DNA from: Hawksworthiomyces lignivorus
Lineage: Eukaryota > Ascomycota > Sordariomycetes > Ophiostomatales > Ophiostomataceae
Assembly: GCA_002917075.1 (NCBI GenBank)
Contig: NTMA01000061.1
Coordinates: 182,271-246,270, forward strand
DNA: 64,000 nt
Reading direction: 5' to 3'
The notes beneath the pieces are model-generated. The model was not told the DNA's origin. It made no database searches and was given only the letters and a program-made list of their open reading frames with translations. The position numbers and the translations under genes are program-made. The first letter of the stretch is position 1. Each line of letters starts with the position of its first letter. Positions 31,566 to 45,942 of the stretch are shown one piece after another.

Positions 31566-34500
31566 GGAGAAAAGAACAGAAGAGAGGAAGGGGGGAAAAA
31601 AGGGGGGAGGAAGAGGAAGGGAAAGAAAAAGAAGAGGGAGGGAAAGAAAACGTAGATAAGTACAGAATATCAGGTGAGAAAGAGAAAGGAGAGAAAAGAA
31701 AAGGCAGCAAAAAACAGGAAACGATCTTCAACACGCCATTGGAAGACTGAACGGGGGGGGTTGGTTGGCCTAGCCAGGACCTCCAGTGGGTGTGTTAGTC
31801 TGTATGTATATTGACAACAAGAGAAGACAAAAGCAATATCCGGAATGAGTTAAAGAGACGAAAGAAAAGGTGGTGAGAGTAAAGTGGGGGATGAAAGCCG
31901 TTAAATAAAGTCGACTTACATGGAAGAAGCCCTTCTTGTTTATTCCTCCCCACCTTGCATCGAGTTAATTCAAATCCTGGTAAACGAAAGCGAGAGCCAG
32001 GAAAAGTCAAAACAATACCACTGTGAAATAATGGTAACAGATGCTAGGCATATATGAATCCAAATCGCAATAACAAATCCATGAAAGCGGCTGGTGAGGA
32101 GGGAAAGGTGGTGGGCGGCGGCTGATCGTTTGGAAGGAGCAGGGAAAGCTTGGGGCGTGTCAAAACATGGCAAATGTGTTGAAAAAATTTTTATATTAAC
32201 ATAAACCCGTCCCTGGTCGGCTACATCTGTAGGTATCTATTTAAAATACCGTACATACAAAACCGCCTCAGGTAGCATATAGATTGCTACCACAGAAAGG
32301 ATAGCAAAGAGGGTGTAGAAATGCAACACGGACCTACTCGGTACACTTTGGTCCTGTTTCTCTAGGAGTGCTGAAGGAGAGCAGAACCAAGCCTTGTACG
32401 GACTGCAGTATTCTGAATGAAGAGAAGCCTCTTATGCAAGGCATCTTACACCACACCCACCTTTTCCTTTTCTGGTTAAGGCATTAGCATGCAACCACTT
32501 CTGAGCTGGTGAGAACCAGAGTCGAATTTCCAAGAACAGATGCAAATTAGGAGCATAAAATACGAGTAGGAGGAAGCGTGGGCGGAGGGGGAATCAGAGA
32601 CGCAGCGGGAAGCTCGCACAATGGAGGGCCACCGTGCGCTTGCAGCTCTTCAAGCAAGGTAAAAAAAAAAAAGAGGCTTGCCCTTTGTACATTTGTAAAC
32701 AAGCTAATGTACGAGCATGTATGGCCTATTCAAGCAACATGCAAAATACCCACTTGGGCAAGGGAAGAGTTGCAGCACTTGCTGTTACACGTTCCAACCA
32801 ACCGCCATTTTATGACAAAGGTCAGGGAAGCTTTGTTTACTCGCCGTGGCTGTTTCTTCTCTTTTTGCTTCAAATGTGTAGATGTTTAGCTGCAACGTTC
32901 ACCTGAATCTTTATTTTGGCACGATTGAGCCCCTGCTGGTATCTTACGGCAGAAGGGCGACCAGGGGTGGGAGAACGCGGCTTGTGGGGTCATCCTTGCC
33001 CACTATTTTTCACTTTTCCACCCTTGTGTAGATTGATTAGCCTCTACTCTAGTAATACGTGATTTGTGCAAATTCGCGTGCAGTGTACGAGTGCGTATGT
33101 GAGAAAGGAGGACGAGCAGGGAGCACCATCCAAGAGTCGTGTAAAGTGTCAGGAACAGGACCAAAAATGGCGCGGACCCAAACTGCGGCCACAACGCAAG
33201 GGCATATTAAACTGTGATTTGTATTCTATAAACAGCGATGAGCAAAGCTCTTTGACAGCAGCTACACAGATCATCAGGCCCTGTCTCAGAAGATGACGGT
33301 CAGCGCATTTTCGATTCCTGGCTTTCGCCACGAAGACGTTGAATAAGACAAGGTCAATGGGTAAACAGGCGATTATGACACCGCTGTTTTCTTTCCTTTT
33401 TTCTTTTTTTTCCTAGCTCCAGCCTAGTAAGGAGGCAAGAAAAGACGAACAGGGCAGGGAAAAGGTACTGGTTTGGTTTCGAAGGGGATGATAGAGGTCA
33501 AACGATTGGCCAACAGATCAAGGGGAAGGGCAGGGGAATAAAGAGAGGGGAGGGAATTAGAGGCCAGGAATGAACCAGCGCGGAAAGAAAAAAGAAAAGA
33601 TTAGGGCGCGGGATCAGCCATGTGGTTTTGGCCAGGAATAACGGACACTAACTGTTCAACAATCGATGAGGGAGATAAAGGTTATTACATAGCAGTCTTA
33701 CGACGAGCAAATGGTGAGAAAGCCACGGAATATCATGACCTCGAAGCAAGGGCCCTTCCTTTTTTTTTACGTCCCTTGACTTCTTCCTTTTTTTGCGCAT
33801 TCTCCGATATTACTTAAACGGGGTAGAGCAGCGGGTAATCCACAGCTAGGATTAAGGGGCGTTGACGTACCCGTCTTCTTGAAAGAAACGTGCACACAAC
33901 CAACCAGAGCAAAGCCCAAGAAAGGTTCTCTTTCAATCCTCCTTCAGGTTGCCACGCATATGCTGAGGGGAGAGTTCGCTCCGTAAGCTCCATTGGGGAT
34001 AGTGGTTTCTTCTTTGAGTGCCCAGCTCGCCTCTGTAAAAAGAAGGTTCTGCCTTCGTAAAGAGCTTGCAGGTCTCCGCTCGCGTTTTCTTTCTCCTTCT
34101 AGACGCGTTTGCCCGAGTGCAGAGGCCCTTCTGCCCTGTTATTGGCCTGGCCTAGCCTAGCCTAACCATGGCCGTCTTCTTGCATTCAGAGTCCTACTGC
34201 AGTAGAAGCGAGCCTTTGCCAGTCTATCTTACATCAGAAACAGGATTGTAATTTTCGTATGCAGAGGCTTTTTTTACCTCATCCTCTTGTTTTGTTGTGT
34301 GTTTCTTTGTTTGTCTGTTTGTCTGTTTGTCTGTTTGTTTGTTTGTTTTCCTTTGCCGCGTCACGTCACGATGCGCAGCGCAGTTTCGTATTTTATCTCC
34401 TCCGTCCGCCCAGGTTGACGCAGTCAACAGTTTCTCCTTGTTGCAAATATTCCAAAGCCTCCGGTGTTTGAAGAAGTCCGCCTGGGCATGCAACGTACGC

Positions 34501-37500
34501 GTAACCACCAACACGCTTACGAGAGATGCTTTAGAGATGCTTTCAACCTAAAATCCCTCCCGGCTTGGACCAGATAGGCAATGTCCGGCAGAGCAAATTC
34601 TGAGACAGCAGGTATTTTGCAATTAAGATTGTATGAATTAGGAAGAATACTCCCCAATCCGTCTTCAGCCTTCCTGGTTCTCATTGCACCCAAACACCAC
34701 CACAATTTGTACCGCACCCGGGGTCCTCCTCGCGTCCGATAACCCTTGCGCTGAACACGAATCTGTAGTTTGAAGGCGAGAAGCTGGAACAAATCTCACT
34801 AGACCGAAGCTTTACGCTGACCGCTCTTGATTGCTGGCATTCTCCTGTCCAGTCTTGCCAGGCACACCTTGAGCTGCCGATCCTAGCGTGTTTTACCTGG
34901 AGGGGAGATGGCATATTCGACACTTGCACCACCTCCCTGTAGAAGCAACCAATCTGTGGCTGAGAATGGCTTGAAACCAGAGAGAAGGCCCATGGCTTTT
35001 CTCTGGTTATCTGACAAAGAGCTGCATAGTGCTTTTCAGTCGTGGACAGCTGCCATTGGTCCGCTTGGATAAGATGGTGTTGTGGGGGAAAAGCGTGGGA
35101 AGGCAGGGCAGCTCGGATGGCCAAACTAGCAAAAGCGGTAGAGGCAAAGAGCGGCATGGCACAATCTGGCGCGTAGAGGCCGGGTCGGACACAGCCGGCT
35201 GTGGACGCTGCAAATGCTGCATGTAGCACTTCAGCACGAACAGAGACAGCCCCTCCTCCACAGTAGCGCAAGGCACAGGAACACCACCTAGAGGCGCTCG
35301 TAGCTCCACGTCTCCCTCCGCATGGGATCCGCTGGTGTACCTTGCATCGTGCAGCAAACGTCAAATAGTGTTGATGAGTCCCCCCATTGGGTCAGTGAGA
35401 TAGGCAAAGGGATTGACACACGACGTAAGGGGAGGCTGTCTGTGTCGGCTGAATCCCTAAAGCTCTTTACCAGAAGAGAGAAGTAAAATCAAAGAGCGAT
35501 CGCTGCACTCTCCTGACTCTCGGTATTCTTATCAATCACATTCCAAATCGAGATTTTTTTTTTCAAAAAAAAAAAAATGGCAAAAAAGAAAAAGAAAAAA
35601 CAGGACCTGATCAGCCCTTCCCGCCAGGTCTCCCTCACGCATTACAGCCTTTCTATCTGCCTTCCTCTTTCTTCCCACACCTTTTGGGAAGAAAGTTGAC
35701 CAACCAGAACGCAAAGACGTCCAGCCGGAAGAAAGTACATCAGTTCGGTTCCGGATTGAGACATATTTCTGCAGTTCTCTCTATCGTTTATTGACGCCAT
35801 CATCCGTCGAAGCAGGGTAGCACTTATACTAGCCATGGCCGCCTTAAATCCCACGCTGCACTGACCATCTTTCCTTCATTCTCCTATCCGTCCTCCGTAG
35901 CTATGCCGTGATAGCAATATGCTACTAGATTCCTCCGTTGGCCTTGATTAAATATAGACTGCCGCTCGAGCAAAAAGGATCCAGAGATCGGCGGGCACTG
36001 CTTTCCCGCCAGGACAGTTCTCTCTCTTTGTCTCCCTAGCACAAAGGGCCACTGCGTACGCGGACTGCAGCGGCACAAAAGGTATCGCTGCAGCGCAGAC
36101 CTCCACACAGATAGGAGTGGAAGCCTAAAACGCTCAACCCATGAAGGCAGAACAGCCACTAGATATTTGCAAAGTAGCAGCTAGGGAAGCGCAGGCCGCA
36201 CAGATGCAGCTTGCCGTAAGAGACGAGTGGACGGCTGCTGTGCACGTATGGCGGATATGGCCGCATTGGTGCGCTCTGGTCTCTTTTCTATTCTTAGCGG
36301 AATTTCGCAAAACTTGGCCACAAATACAAAGAGGAACAGCGAAGCCGGGACAGCCGTGGACGAGAGGGGAGAGCGCATCTACATCGTTACTCGTAATCGG
36401 CCTTCGTCGTTTCATCCCCCGGTTGTCCCGGTGTACATACACCGTAGGAGATTATTTTTACCCTTTTCTTCCCCTTCTTCACCGTTGCAAACATTTCTTC
36501 GATCTCGGGAAATGCTTTCTTCTTTCGGAATAAAAAAAGAAAATGGTCATGGGGTTTGACAGGGCCTTTTTTCCCCCCTGCATTTCCCAGTACAGTGTAC
36601 GCAGTTCCGCCGGACAAGGAAATGGGATTCTCCCCTACGGAGTATTCCTCTCTCTCGCATTAAACTTGTCGTAGCCAGGTCTGCAAGTCAGGGCTTTTCT
36701 GTCTCCCGCAACACTACGTCCTGGCTCTAATAGCGAACGGGCCACGAGCGAGCGAATGATCGACTTCCGCCAGTCAATCGCCATGGGGGGCGGGACCTGG
36801 CTAGAGTCGTAGTTGGCACCCACTGCCTTGCCGGGGGAAGTTAGAAAAAAGCCCTTTTACATTCAGCGGCGTCTCTCTCCACCTGCCCTTGCGTTTCCTT
36901 GCAAAAATGCCTACGCCGTGCGTCATGCTTCACCGCCAACAGCCTGCTAGCTCAGCACATGCTCCCATGGCAGGCTCCGTCTTGCCCCATTTTCGTCTCT
37001 CGAAACGTTGGCTACCGGCTGCACTGCGACACTACAATGTTCCTATCCTCATTTCGTTTATCTTCTCCGTCATCTCAGTTTTTTTGCCTCTTATTCTTCC
37101 ATTCGCTGCCGAAAGTTCGGAGTGCGACGTGGAGAACGGACTTCTTCTATGTCTGGAATAGCCCCTACGGAGCAAGTAGCGAAATTTGCGCCTTTTTAAG
37201 TGCTCGTCTTTAGAAACTGAACATGCCATGCAAAGCTCGAGAATAGGGGCGCAGCTAAGAAGAAAAATGCCCGGATTTCAATGCCTGCCCGGTTAAACCA
37301 GAAAGACGAAAAGGATCCAGAAAAGCAAAAGAAAAAAATCCTAGTCGAGGGAACGCGCGACTCAGCCACTGTTTGGATAAAGACACAATGGGGCAGAGCT
37401 GTAGCGCTGAGCCGTTTTGCTCATCGCAGTTAAGCTTCTTTCTCGTCTGGCGCTCTATCGCGATCGCTGAAGATCCTCTTGGATGTCCCGTCCGTGCCGC

Positions 37501-40500
37501 TCGGGGAGAAAGCAGAGACGGCATTGAACATTGATCAGAGTGGTTGCGGGGAAGGGAGGACAAGGAAGTGGAGACCAAAACGAATGACAAAAACAGAACC
37601 CAAATAATTCTTTGAAATAATTAAAAATTGGGCGTTTCAAAGCTTGCCATTTCCCATGGATTGCTAAAAAAAAAAAAAAAAAATGGGTGTCAGTGTGTGC
37701 ATCGCCAATTGCGTTAGCTGTCAATTCTCATCTTCCTTTCTAGGCGTTCAAAGAAAAACAAAAGTGTGGCTTAGTCTCGCCGGCTTCGTCTTCACCTGAG
37801 GTTTCAATAGATTTTTTTTTTTTTTTTTTTTTTAGTTTGTTTTGTTTTCTTTATATCACGATTGCGTCCATTTCCGGCGCATGCGCAAACCAAGTCTGGT
37901 TTGACTGAAACCATTGGAACACGCGATAGTGACAAATGCTCAAAGAAACAGAGCATATCGCTTCACTGCCCCTCCTCCTCAACCCCCCATCTCAGCCGTT
38001 AATTAATCGGCTTTGAACACTCCCAGAATTTGTGTTTATCTGTAGGCGACAACACAGACATTTTCATATTAAAAATTGCGCAGCGCCTCGCGTCAGTGCG
38101 ACGCAACAACCGCCACGCCAAGCAGGCGGTGGCACATATGCCTCTTGCTGCTGTATCTGTCCGTCAACACTGTGGTGTGTCCTGCATCTCGCTTGTCGGA
38201 TCATCGGCCAGTGGCCGAATGCTTTTATGCACGATTAATTGTCTGCTTCGTATTGTGGTGGTATCGTGTTAAACGCGTTTCTTTCAACGGCGCGGAAGGG
38301 TGGTATTATTAGTTTTGATACTGCGTACTGATGCTCCAGAAAGAGCAATCCGCTTCTCGCAAGTTGCAATCACAAATCATACATACGCCACCATGGACCA
38401 CTCGGCGTCCCCTCCTCCCACGTTCTTGTCCTCTTTCGGACTGTAGCTTTATCATGTTATATATATATGGGGACGGCAGTCACCATCAAGCTGTTTTGCG
38501 GAAGAGCATGTCCAAATAGTGTCTATGTGATACGGAATGATAAGCGTATCACAGTTTGGCATCCCATGACTCTTTGCTGCCTGGAAGAGGGCATGAGTTG
38601 GTCACCAACGCGCCTCTCATCTTATACCGTTACGCTGGATACTACGAGTACTATGTCTCTTAAACCGTTGGATTCATTTTACATCCCTTGCTTTCCGAGG
38701 GGGGACTGGGACGTCATATCTAGTGTGATTCGTTGAATCTAGACTCGTTTCTCTACCATCATCTGCCGTTCACGTGTGTGTAAGGGCCGAAATGGACCGG
38801 AGACGAGAAAATATGGAAGCAAGTCTGCGGCACCAACTGTTTTCTTTTTGGTCCTTTCAACGGTAGTTCATTTCCTTTTCCGGACTTTTGCAAATTAAAG
38901 GTGTGCAGTTTGAGATTGTAAACGGCCTGCCCAGATCTCGCGAAGCAGGGGGGCAATGGCACAAAATGCAATCGATTGCTCAGCCGATCTGGAACTTTAC
39001 TGAGACGACAATGCTCAGCGGATGGATTTCTCTGGTCCACAGCGAAGCAAAATGTTCTGGCAAAAAAGAAGTCAAGCGAGTCCGGATCTAGAAATTCGAA
39101 AGAAAAGAGGGGGTGAAATCCTCCGAGTCCTTTCGAAAAACCACTCAGAGAAGATGTTGGAGAGAGGTATCCCGGACCTCTTCACCTTCTTGTGCTTATT
39201 CGTGGAACACACGAGGGTTTGTGTGCCTCGATAGGATTTCCATATTGGAACGAGTCGGAGAAAAGGAGAAATCTGGGGAAGGAACAGGAAGCTTAGACTG
39301 TTGGTAGGATGTGCAAATTGGCAAATAAACGATCTACGGTGGCGGTCGCTGGATGAATGAATTGCTCCGATGAACACACCAAAGAGTAAAAAACATAGTC
39401 CGTAAGAGAGCTACCGTACGGCTGGAATAAGCTCGTAATGCTAGAAAGATGCAAGAGAGGTTTCCTTACGCTCTACGTCCTAACCTATTGTATTCCGTAC
39501 TCATTTCTCTTGTCGTATGCACATCTCAGGGCCGACATGTGCTTGCCTCTCGCCTTTTCCCTTAAACTCCATGCTCGTTTAAATTATCGGATGTGCTGTT
39601 GACTCTCTCTGCTTAGCGGTGCTGCTTCGGTTCGCCTCCGTGTTCTTGCTGGTTACGGCCGCATACAGCGACACTACATGACTACTAGAGGGAGTGATGC
39701 GTAGTTGTTCTCTCTTGGTTAATGTGCAGCCCGCATCCAGAGTCTGCTAGGTATGTATCCAATATAACGACTATGCTCGTTTTCTCTTTGTGAATTAATT
39801 TTTCTATCACAAACGCACGACGATCGCAAAGTGCCACGGCTGACGCTCTTGGAGCTGGGACCTCTGTCCCAGTAGACGTGCATATGGCAAACAACCTGGT
39901 GCGCTATGCACGCACATAAATGCTCTTCGCTTCAGCCGTCACATATTTAGCGAAGACACAGACCAACTGCATGTCACTGCTTTCAACGGTGTTGGAATCT
40001 TGCCCTCCGTGGAGAGATACACGGCCATGCTGGTGACCACGGAGTGCACAAGGCGTAGCAGCATCACTTATGGCCTTGCACGTGCATACAGGTCGCTGGC
40101 GTGCAAAATGTATACTTGTTTCTAGCATTCCATTCCCATATGCGCGAGCATCTGCCGATGTTCGTGAACTGACTTTGTCCATGCCTTGCCGAACTAGAGA
40201 GAATGCTATGAGCGGCACTAAATGACTGTTGCGCAGGTGTAGACCGTCCGGGCGTGCTATTTAGCAACCTAGATCGGCGTCACCCCGCTGGGCGTGCATG
40301 CAAACACCAGATTATGAGCTGGAAAAGCGACTTCGTGCCTTTCGGAAAAGCTGTAGCCGACTTTGGCCACAGGCCCGATATTGCTAGCAAAGTCCAGCGC
40401 GGCGCGGCGCGGCTGCAGTCCTACGACGGCAGCGTGCTTCTAAGGGCAGAGAGGTAATACTAGGCAGCAGAGGACCCTACAAGAGGAGTTATGAGGCCTT

Positions 40501-42755
40501 ACCTCAACCTCTGCGTTCTCTTACAACACCGGAAATCTGCAGTGCAGATTCCCTTGTAAGCGCCAATATCTGAGCATCCTTGACAGAATCATACATGCTG
40601 CCCGAGACAAGATGAGAGCCAGGGTTAGTTGCTTTAATACGGTTTCTCAGTTCTGCATGCCTGTCGAGCGACAGTCTGAATAGATTAGCTAGTGCTAAGA
40701 TCAGCGATGCCGGTGGACAGTAACGAATGTTTAATAACATATAAAGCGCAAACTTGTACCGACACTAACTTCCAAATCCATTTGCCATCGGAGCTACATG
40801 TGAGATAGAGCAAGTCCTGTGGGAGTCTCGAGTACTTCTCGAGCTAATGAAGATAATTTCGCATATTGGCCTGGATATCGAGTGATGCACCCCATTATCT
40901 GAAGAAACCATACAACCTCACGTCGTCAAAAGGTTAACGGAAGCAAGATACAGCGACATTTTGTGTAGTTCCTGCCTTACTGAGTTCTCCTTTTGATCTG
41001 GCCTCTGCACAATTGATGCCACCAAAAATGGTCAGAATAGAAGATGCAAGAGGCACAAATGATACTCTACGCTGCCCTTTAGCCATTGGATGATCTTGCT
41101 ACATATGTAAGGCACAGAGGGAAATTGTTCAATGGGGATCGGCAACGCACAAAAAAGAAGATGCTAATTGGCTGTTCCTCCAACTTTGGGACCACTGCGG
41201 TTGTTTGGTGACGTATCAGCATGTGTGAGCAGCAAATCTCATGGCGCGGAGATGAGATGCATTGGGCAATCACCATTGGCACATTTTCTGCTCGATGCAC
41301 ACGAATACATGTAAAGCGTACGTGTATGGAAAACATGACGAACTTCCGTCCTCCGTACTCCGTCCGCTGCGGGTGGCCTCCCTAAGCCCTGTGGGTCTCC
41401 AAGCCCTTGCTGCGGCGAGCTGTCGCCCCGGGACGGCATGGCTTTTTACCACGCGGCAAGAAGGTGCGATAACGAAAGAGGAAAGGTAGATCCTTACTTG
41501 TACATGGGCTGTACAGTGCGAGGCTAGCTAATAATAGTACGGTCAGGAAGATTTTCAGCTGACGTAGTTGGGGGAGCAGAAGAGGCCTCAATTGGTTGGG
41601 GACACCGAAAGAACGAGCGAGAGAGGAATTGGAAAAATTGAACGGCAAAAACGGGGTTTTGCCCATTTACGCGCCAATTTAGACAAATCCGAAACCAAGT
41701 CGAACGATTGCAAAAAGCAAGCTGCTGGCCTCTTGGCAGCACAGGCGAGACAGAATACTACGAGTAATATGGAGTACGAGTACTAGGCTCTGTACAGAGT
41801 AGCATGTCATCAGCTTGAGTGCGACTGCAGTGGATCAGTCTTTCGCTACAGGCAATGACGGACAATGACGCGAGTTGAGGGATGTTGCGCAAACACTGTA
41901 TTGCACTGTAAGCAGCAAAAAATGAACCCTTGTTTCTGGGAAGCTACGAGCTTGGCATACAGGCAAGAACCATCGTTCTATTCCTCTTTCCGCACGGCGC
42001 GCTGCAGCTGCTCCTGCTGTTGCTGCGTCTAACTATGTATTATTGCTACGTATCTGTTCGCCGGACGGACTTTTATTTATTTTGTATTTATTATTTTGTA
42101 TTATTACTTTTTAATATCAGAATGTTTGATACTTCTGGATGATCTTCGCCGCCTTTCCCTCTCAATACTTTCTTCTTTGTTGTTTTCTTTTCTTTTTCGT
42201 GTCTCGACGTCTCGGTGTCTGAAAAGCTAAGATACCTCCCTGCATCATTCTCTCATCTGTAGATGGCCCGATTTCATTCCTGATCCCCACCCCCTGCGCC
42301 AAGCTCTTCGAGGTAAGCTTTGTTTTGTTGTGTTGTTGTTTTTCGGTCCCCTCTGACGTTGGTCGGTAATACGGGCGTGCTCGTTCTTAACACTTTCCTC
42401 GCTTCGTTTCTAGACAGCATCTCTCTCGTCGCCAAATCTTTGAGCTCGCCTGGACAGCTCATCTGCTCTCGTTTCGACACTTGTCCTTCTCTCTGCTATC
42501 CGCGCGCCCCGGAACGAAAACCTCCTGTCCTTTGTCGCGTCCTCTCTCGAACCAATAACGACTAAGTCTTTGCACACGTACTCGAGACGAACTTTTTGAG
42601 GCTTCTGTCTATTTATACTTGGACGTCGTGGCTCAAATATTTACTAGGTCACCTGGCCTTGTCACTTGAGCGACTGTCGCAAAAACCGACGGGCAGGGCC
42701 CCGCGATAAACAAAAAAAAAAAGAGCAGCAGAGGGGGGCAGCACAATCTGGAACA
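31566..42755. other. 11-kb interval without a convincing gene
   Basis: I examined both strands. Open frames are short, unlike neighbouring coding sequence, and without recognisable motifs. The longest, 227 codons on the minus strand at 34681-35364, has no domain. Visible structures are a TTTG/TCTG tetranucleotide repeat (about 34305-34350), homopolymer runs (A/T near 35550-35578, A near 37667-37683, T at about 37811-37833) and several pyrimidine-rich stretches. The right end (42150-42750) is a CT-rich leader typical of fungal promoters and 5' UTRs, serving the phosphatase gene. The interval may hold long regulatory regions, noncoding transcripts or lineage-specific small genes, none of which can be shown from sequence alone. 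Confidence 0.5.
34305..34350. repeat. TTTG/TCTG microsatellite
   Basis: About eleven tandem copies of a tetranucleotide alternating TTTG and TCTG. It is a simple repeat with no coding role. Confidence 0.9.
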
Positions 42756-45700
42756 ATGTCAGAACGCCACCATTTCCGCCTACCGCACCACCAGGCAGCT
42801 GACTCCGAGGATCTGGATGACCTGGACGGCAGTGGCGCCGGCGGCAGCACGCACAATCCCTATGCATCGTCCAACCGTTGGCGCCACCAAGAATCCAAGG
42901 CGTTTGCGCGTCATGCGGCCGCCCAGGCTGGCCTGCCACGTGATGAAGAAGGTCCACGCAGCGATGTCAAGGACTTGACAGATTTTCTGAATGCCTCGCG
43001 CATCACACCCTCTGAAATCTCTGCAGGCGCCGCCGGTGCAGGTGCAGGTGCTTCTGGCGGCTCGCCCCGCTCGCCCAAGAGCCCTCGCAATAAAAGCGCA
43101 GGATCCGGCTCTGGGCCGCGGTTTACCCCCATCGTTGTCCCGGGAGCTGTCGACGCTGTTGCTTCAACATCTTCTGCTCCGGCTAGCAGACAAACCAACG
43201 AGAAAATGCAAGGCCTTACTCCAGACGGCAAAGAGGTCATTGTCGGCCCCCTGCTGAACTACCGGCGCATGGAAGGCAGCCGGTGGATCGGAAGCGTCCT
43301 CGTCGTGACCCGGGGCGGCGGCAAGACCCAGTCATATGCCCCCACTCTTTTGTTAAGTCCGGCCGGCACAACCGGCACGGCGGCGCAGCAGGTCCGTGGG
43401 TTTTGCCTTTATTCAGACCCGCGCAACACTTTTTGGCGCTTCGACTTATCCGTCCCCGTGGGCGGGACGGAATCGCGGTGGCAGTACACCCTGCCGGACC
43501 TGCAGTATAAGAGCGAAACCAAGCCGCGCACCAACTATTTTTTCGTACCCGCCGCGACCGAGGCCATGCGCCTCATGTTCTTCTCCTGCAACGGATTCAG
43601 CGTCGGCACGGATGAAGACGCATGGAGCGGCCCCGCCCTGTGGAACGATGTTATGCGGTACCACGCCAAGAGGCCCTTCCATGTCATGATCGGCGGCGGC
43701 GACCAGATTTACAACGATAGCATCCGCGTGTCTGGCCCGCTTCGCAGCTGGACTGCCATCGGCAATCCGAAAAAGCGCCGCGAATTCCCCTTCCCCGAAG
43801 CGCTCCGGAAAGAATGTGATGATTTCTACCTTAACAACTATATTCGCTGGTATTCCACGGAGCCCTTCGCCTCCGCCAACGGCCAGATACCGCAGCTCAA
43901 CATCTGGGACGACCACGACGTACGTATCTGAGCATTGAAAACTATGCTTCATTTCTTTATACCTGCTAACGTACTTGTTAGATCATCGACGGCTTTGGAT
44001 CATATGTTAACGACTTCATGAAATGCGATGTACGCTCAGAGCTATTCAGCGGGTATGCCAGAGATTGTCTAATTTGCTGATCGATATCCAACAGGTTTTC
44101 CGTGGCATTGGTGGAACTGCGCACAAGTACTACATGCTCTTTCAGCACCATCTGCCACCACCAGTTTCGACGTACACTTCGGGTAAGTACCGTGCGGCAC
44201 AGAAAACTGAAGGCAGGGTGACAATCGATAGCGAAACTAACTCCTTGCAAAGACCACCCTGAAAATGCCGAGACACATGAACCGGATCCGGTGCAGCTTG
44301 TTGATACATACGTGGCGCCGGCCATAGTCGAGCCAAATTACATCATTGGAACGAAGCCGGGTGTAAGTTGTCTTCATAGAAATGATCGTACAGTGTGATA
44401 AAAGAAAAAGACAATGTATCTCTGACTACTGGACAGCCTTATGTCGCCGAGCACTCGCACAACATGTACTGTCGGCTTGGCGCGCGAATGGCCTTTCTGG
44501 GCCTCGATGCCCGAACTGAGGTGCGCACTTATCCCCTGAAAAAAAGTTTGTGCAAACTTGTCGAGGCTAACAATCCTGCCCATGAAGCGCACACGACACC
44601 AAGTCAATTATCCCGAGACTTACGAGCTGATTTTCAACCGCTTGACGCAAGAATTCCGGGCCGCAGCTGCGGCAGGCGAGCCTATCCGTCATCTGATTCT
44701 CTTGCTAGGAATTCCTATTGCTTATCCTGTGCGTATCGCATCCGTGATAGAGAGGCGACCCGCGCCTATTTAAAATTTTCAGTCAGGTTTCTAACCAGCA
44801 CGCAGCGCCTAACATGGCTGGAGAATGTGTTTAACAGCCCCCTCATGGGGCCTGTCAAGTTCATGAATAGACGATTTGGGCTTGGTATGTTATTGAGAGC
44901 GCGCCTAAATAGTGCGACGCCCCGTCTATCGATTTTATTGTTTTACTGACCACTTTTACCACACTGTATAGGAGGCGGGTTCTTCAACTACTTTGATGGA
45001 AGCGTTGATCTTCTTGATGACCTGGACGATCACTACACGGCTCGGACACACAAGAAGGAACGCAACTGGTTTGTTGAGAAGCTGCAGACTGTGAGTGCTG
45101 AGCACTCCGTACGCGTCACGATCCTAGGCGGCGATGTCCATCTCGCTGCCTTGGGGCGATTCTATGCCAATCCAGAGCTCAACATACCGTCTGAGAATGA
45201 CTACCGGTTGATGGTCAACGTGATCTCATCTGCAATCACCAACAAGCCACCGCCGGCGGCTATTGCGAACTTGCTGGACCGCCGCAACCGGATCCACCAT
45301 CTCAACCCTGAAACAGACGAGACTTTGTTTAGACTCTTTAACAAGGACCCAGGCACATCGACCAAGACTTCTGGCCACAATCATGTCACCATGCCTAGTC
45401 GCAACTATGCGGTCATCACCGAAAATTCGCCGAACAACCCTGCTACCGAAAGAAGCCGACGCCCAGCTACATCACAGGCGGCAGGGCCACCAGAGACGAT
45501 TGGAGACGGCGCACCTGCAGCGCGGCCGTCTTCCCGCGGTTCCTCTCGCTTCCATCGTCGATCCGCATCCAGGCGAAGAGACTTTGCGACCAATGGTGGC
45601 ACAGGTGAAATTCCGAATGGCAGCAACGACAGCCCTCAGAAGGATTCGGGAGCAAAGCACAAGAACGGCCATTATGCCCTGCACGCGGGAGAGGAGGGCG

Positions 45701-45942
45701 CTGGCACCGAGCACAAGGCGGCGCGCGAAGACCTTCACGGCCGCGATAATGACGGTAGTCTCGACGTGTGCATCCGCGTCGAGATCAACCAGCATGACCC
45801 AGAGGGCCTTACCGAACCGTACGGCCTGACAGTCCCGGCACTCAACTACCAGGGTCCTCCTCCGGTGCCTCCAATCCCGCATCATTTCCGGTCCAGCCGT
45901 CCGAGCACGGCGCAGCGCTCAGGGACGACTGCGTCTTCATGA
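42756..45942 (+). CDS. PhoD-like phosphatase
   Basis: The eight-exon model is 42756..43919, 43982..44029, 44095..44182, 44253..44362, 44437..44520, 44588..44728, 44806..44884 and 44972..45942. It is in phase throughout and gives 894 aa. Residues 1-170 are disordered and Ser/Gly-rich. The metallophosphatase core shows metal-ligand motifs IGGGDQIYND, LNIWDDHDIIDGFGSY (formed by splicing exon 1 to exon 2), EHSHNMYCRLGARMAFLGLD and ILGGDVHLAALG. The last 190 residues are disordered and basic/acidic. Fungal members of this large PhoD subgroup are intracellular or membrane-associated; phosphodiesterase or phosphatase activity with Fe/Ca is expected from family knowledge. No signal peptide is visible. 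An in-frame ATG at 42666 is possible, but the one at 42756 (CACAATCTGGAACAATGTC) fits better. Confidence 0.9.

Noticed and set aside
34140..34170. CCTAGCCTAGCCTAACC considered as an interstitial telomere tract
   Set aside because: Only two or three imperfect units that do not match the TTAGGG/CCCTAA repeat.
34305..34350. Tetranucleotide repeat considered as a CRISPR-like or telomeric array
   Set aside because: Four-base simple repeat without spacers, and not a fungal telomere unit.
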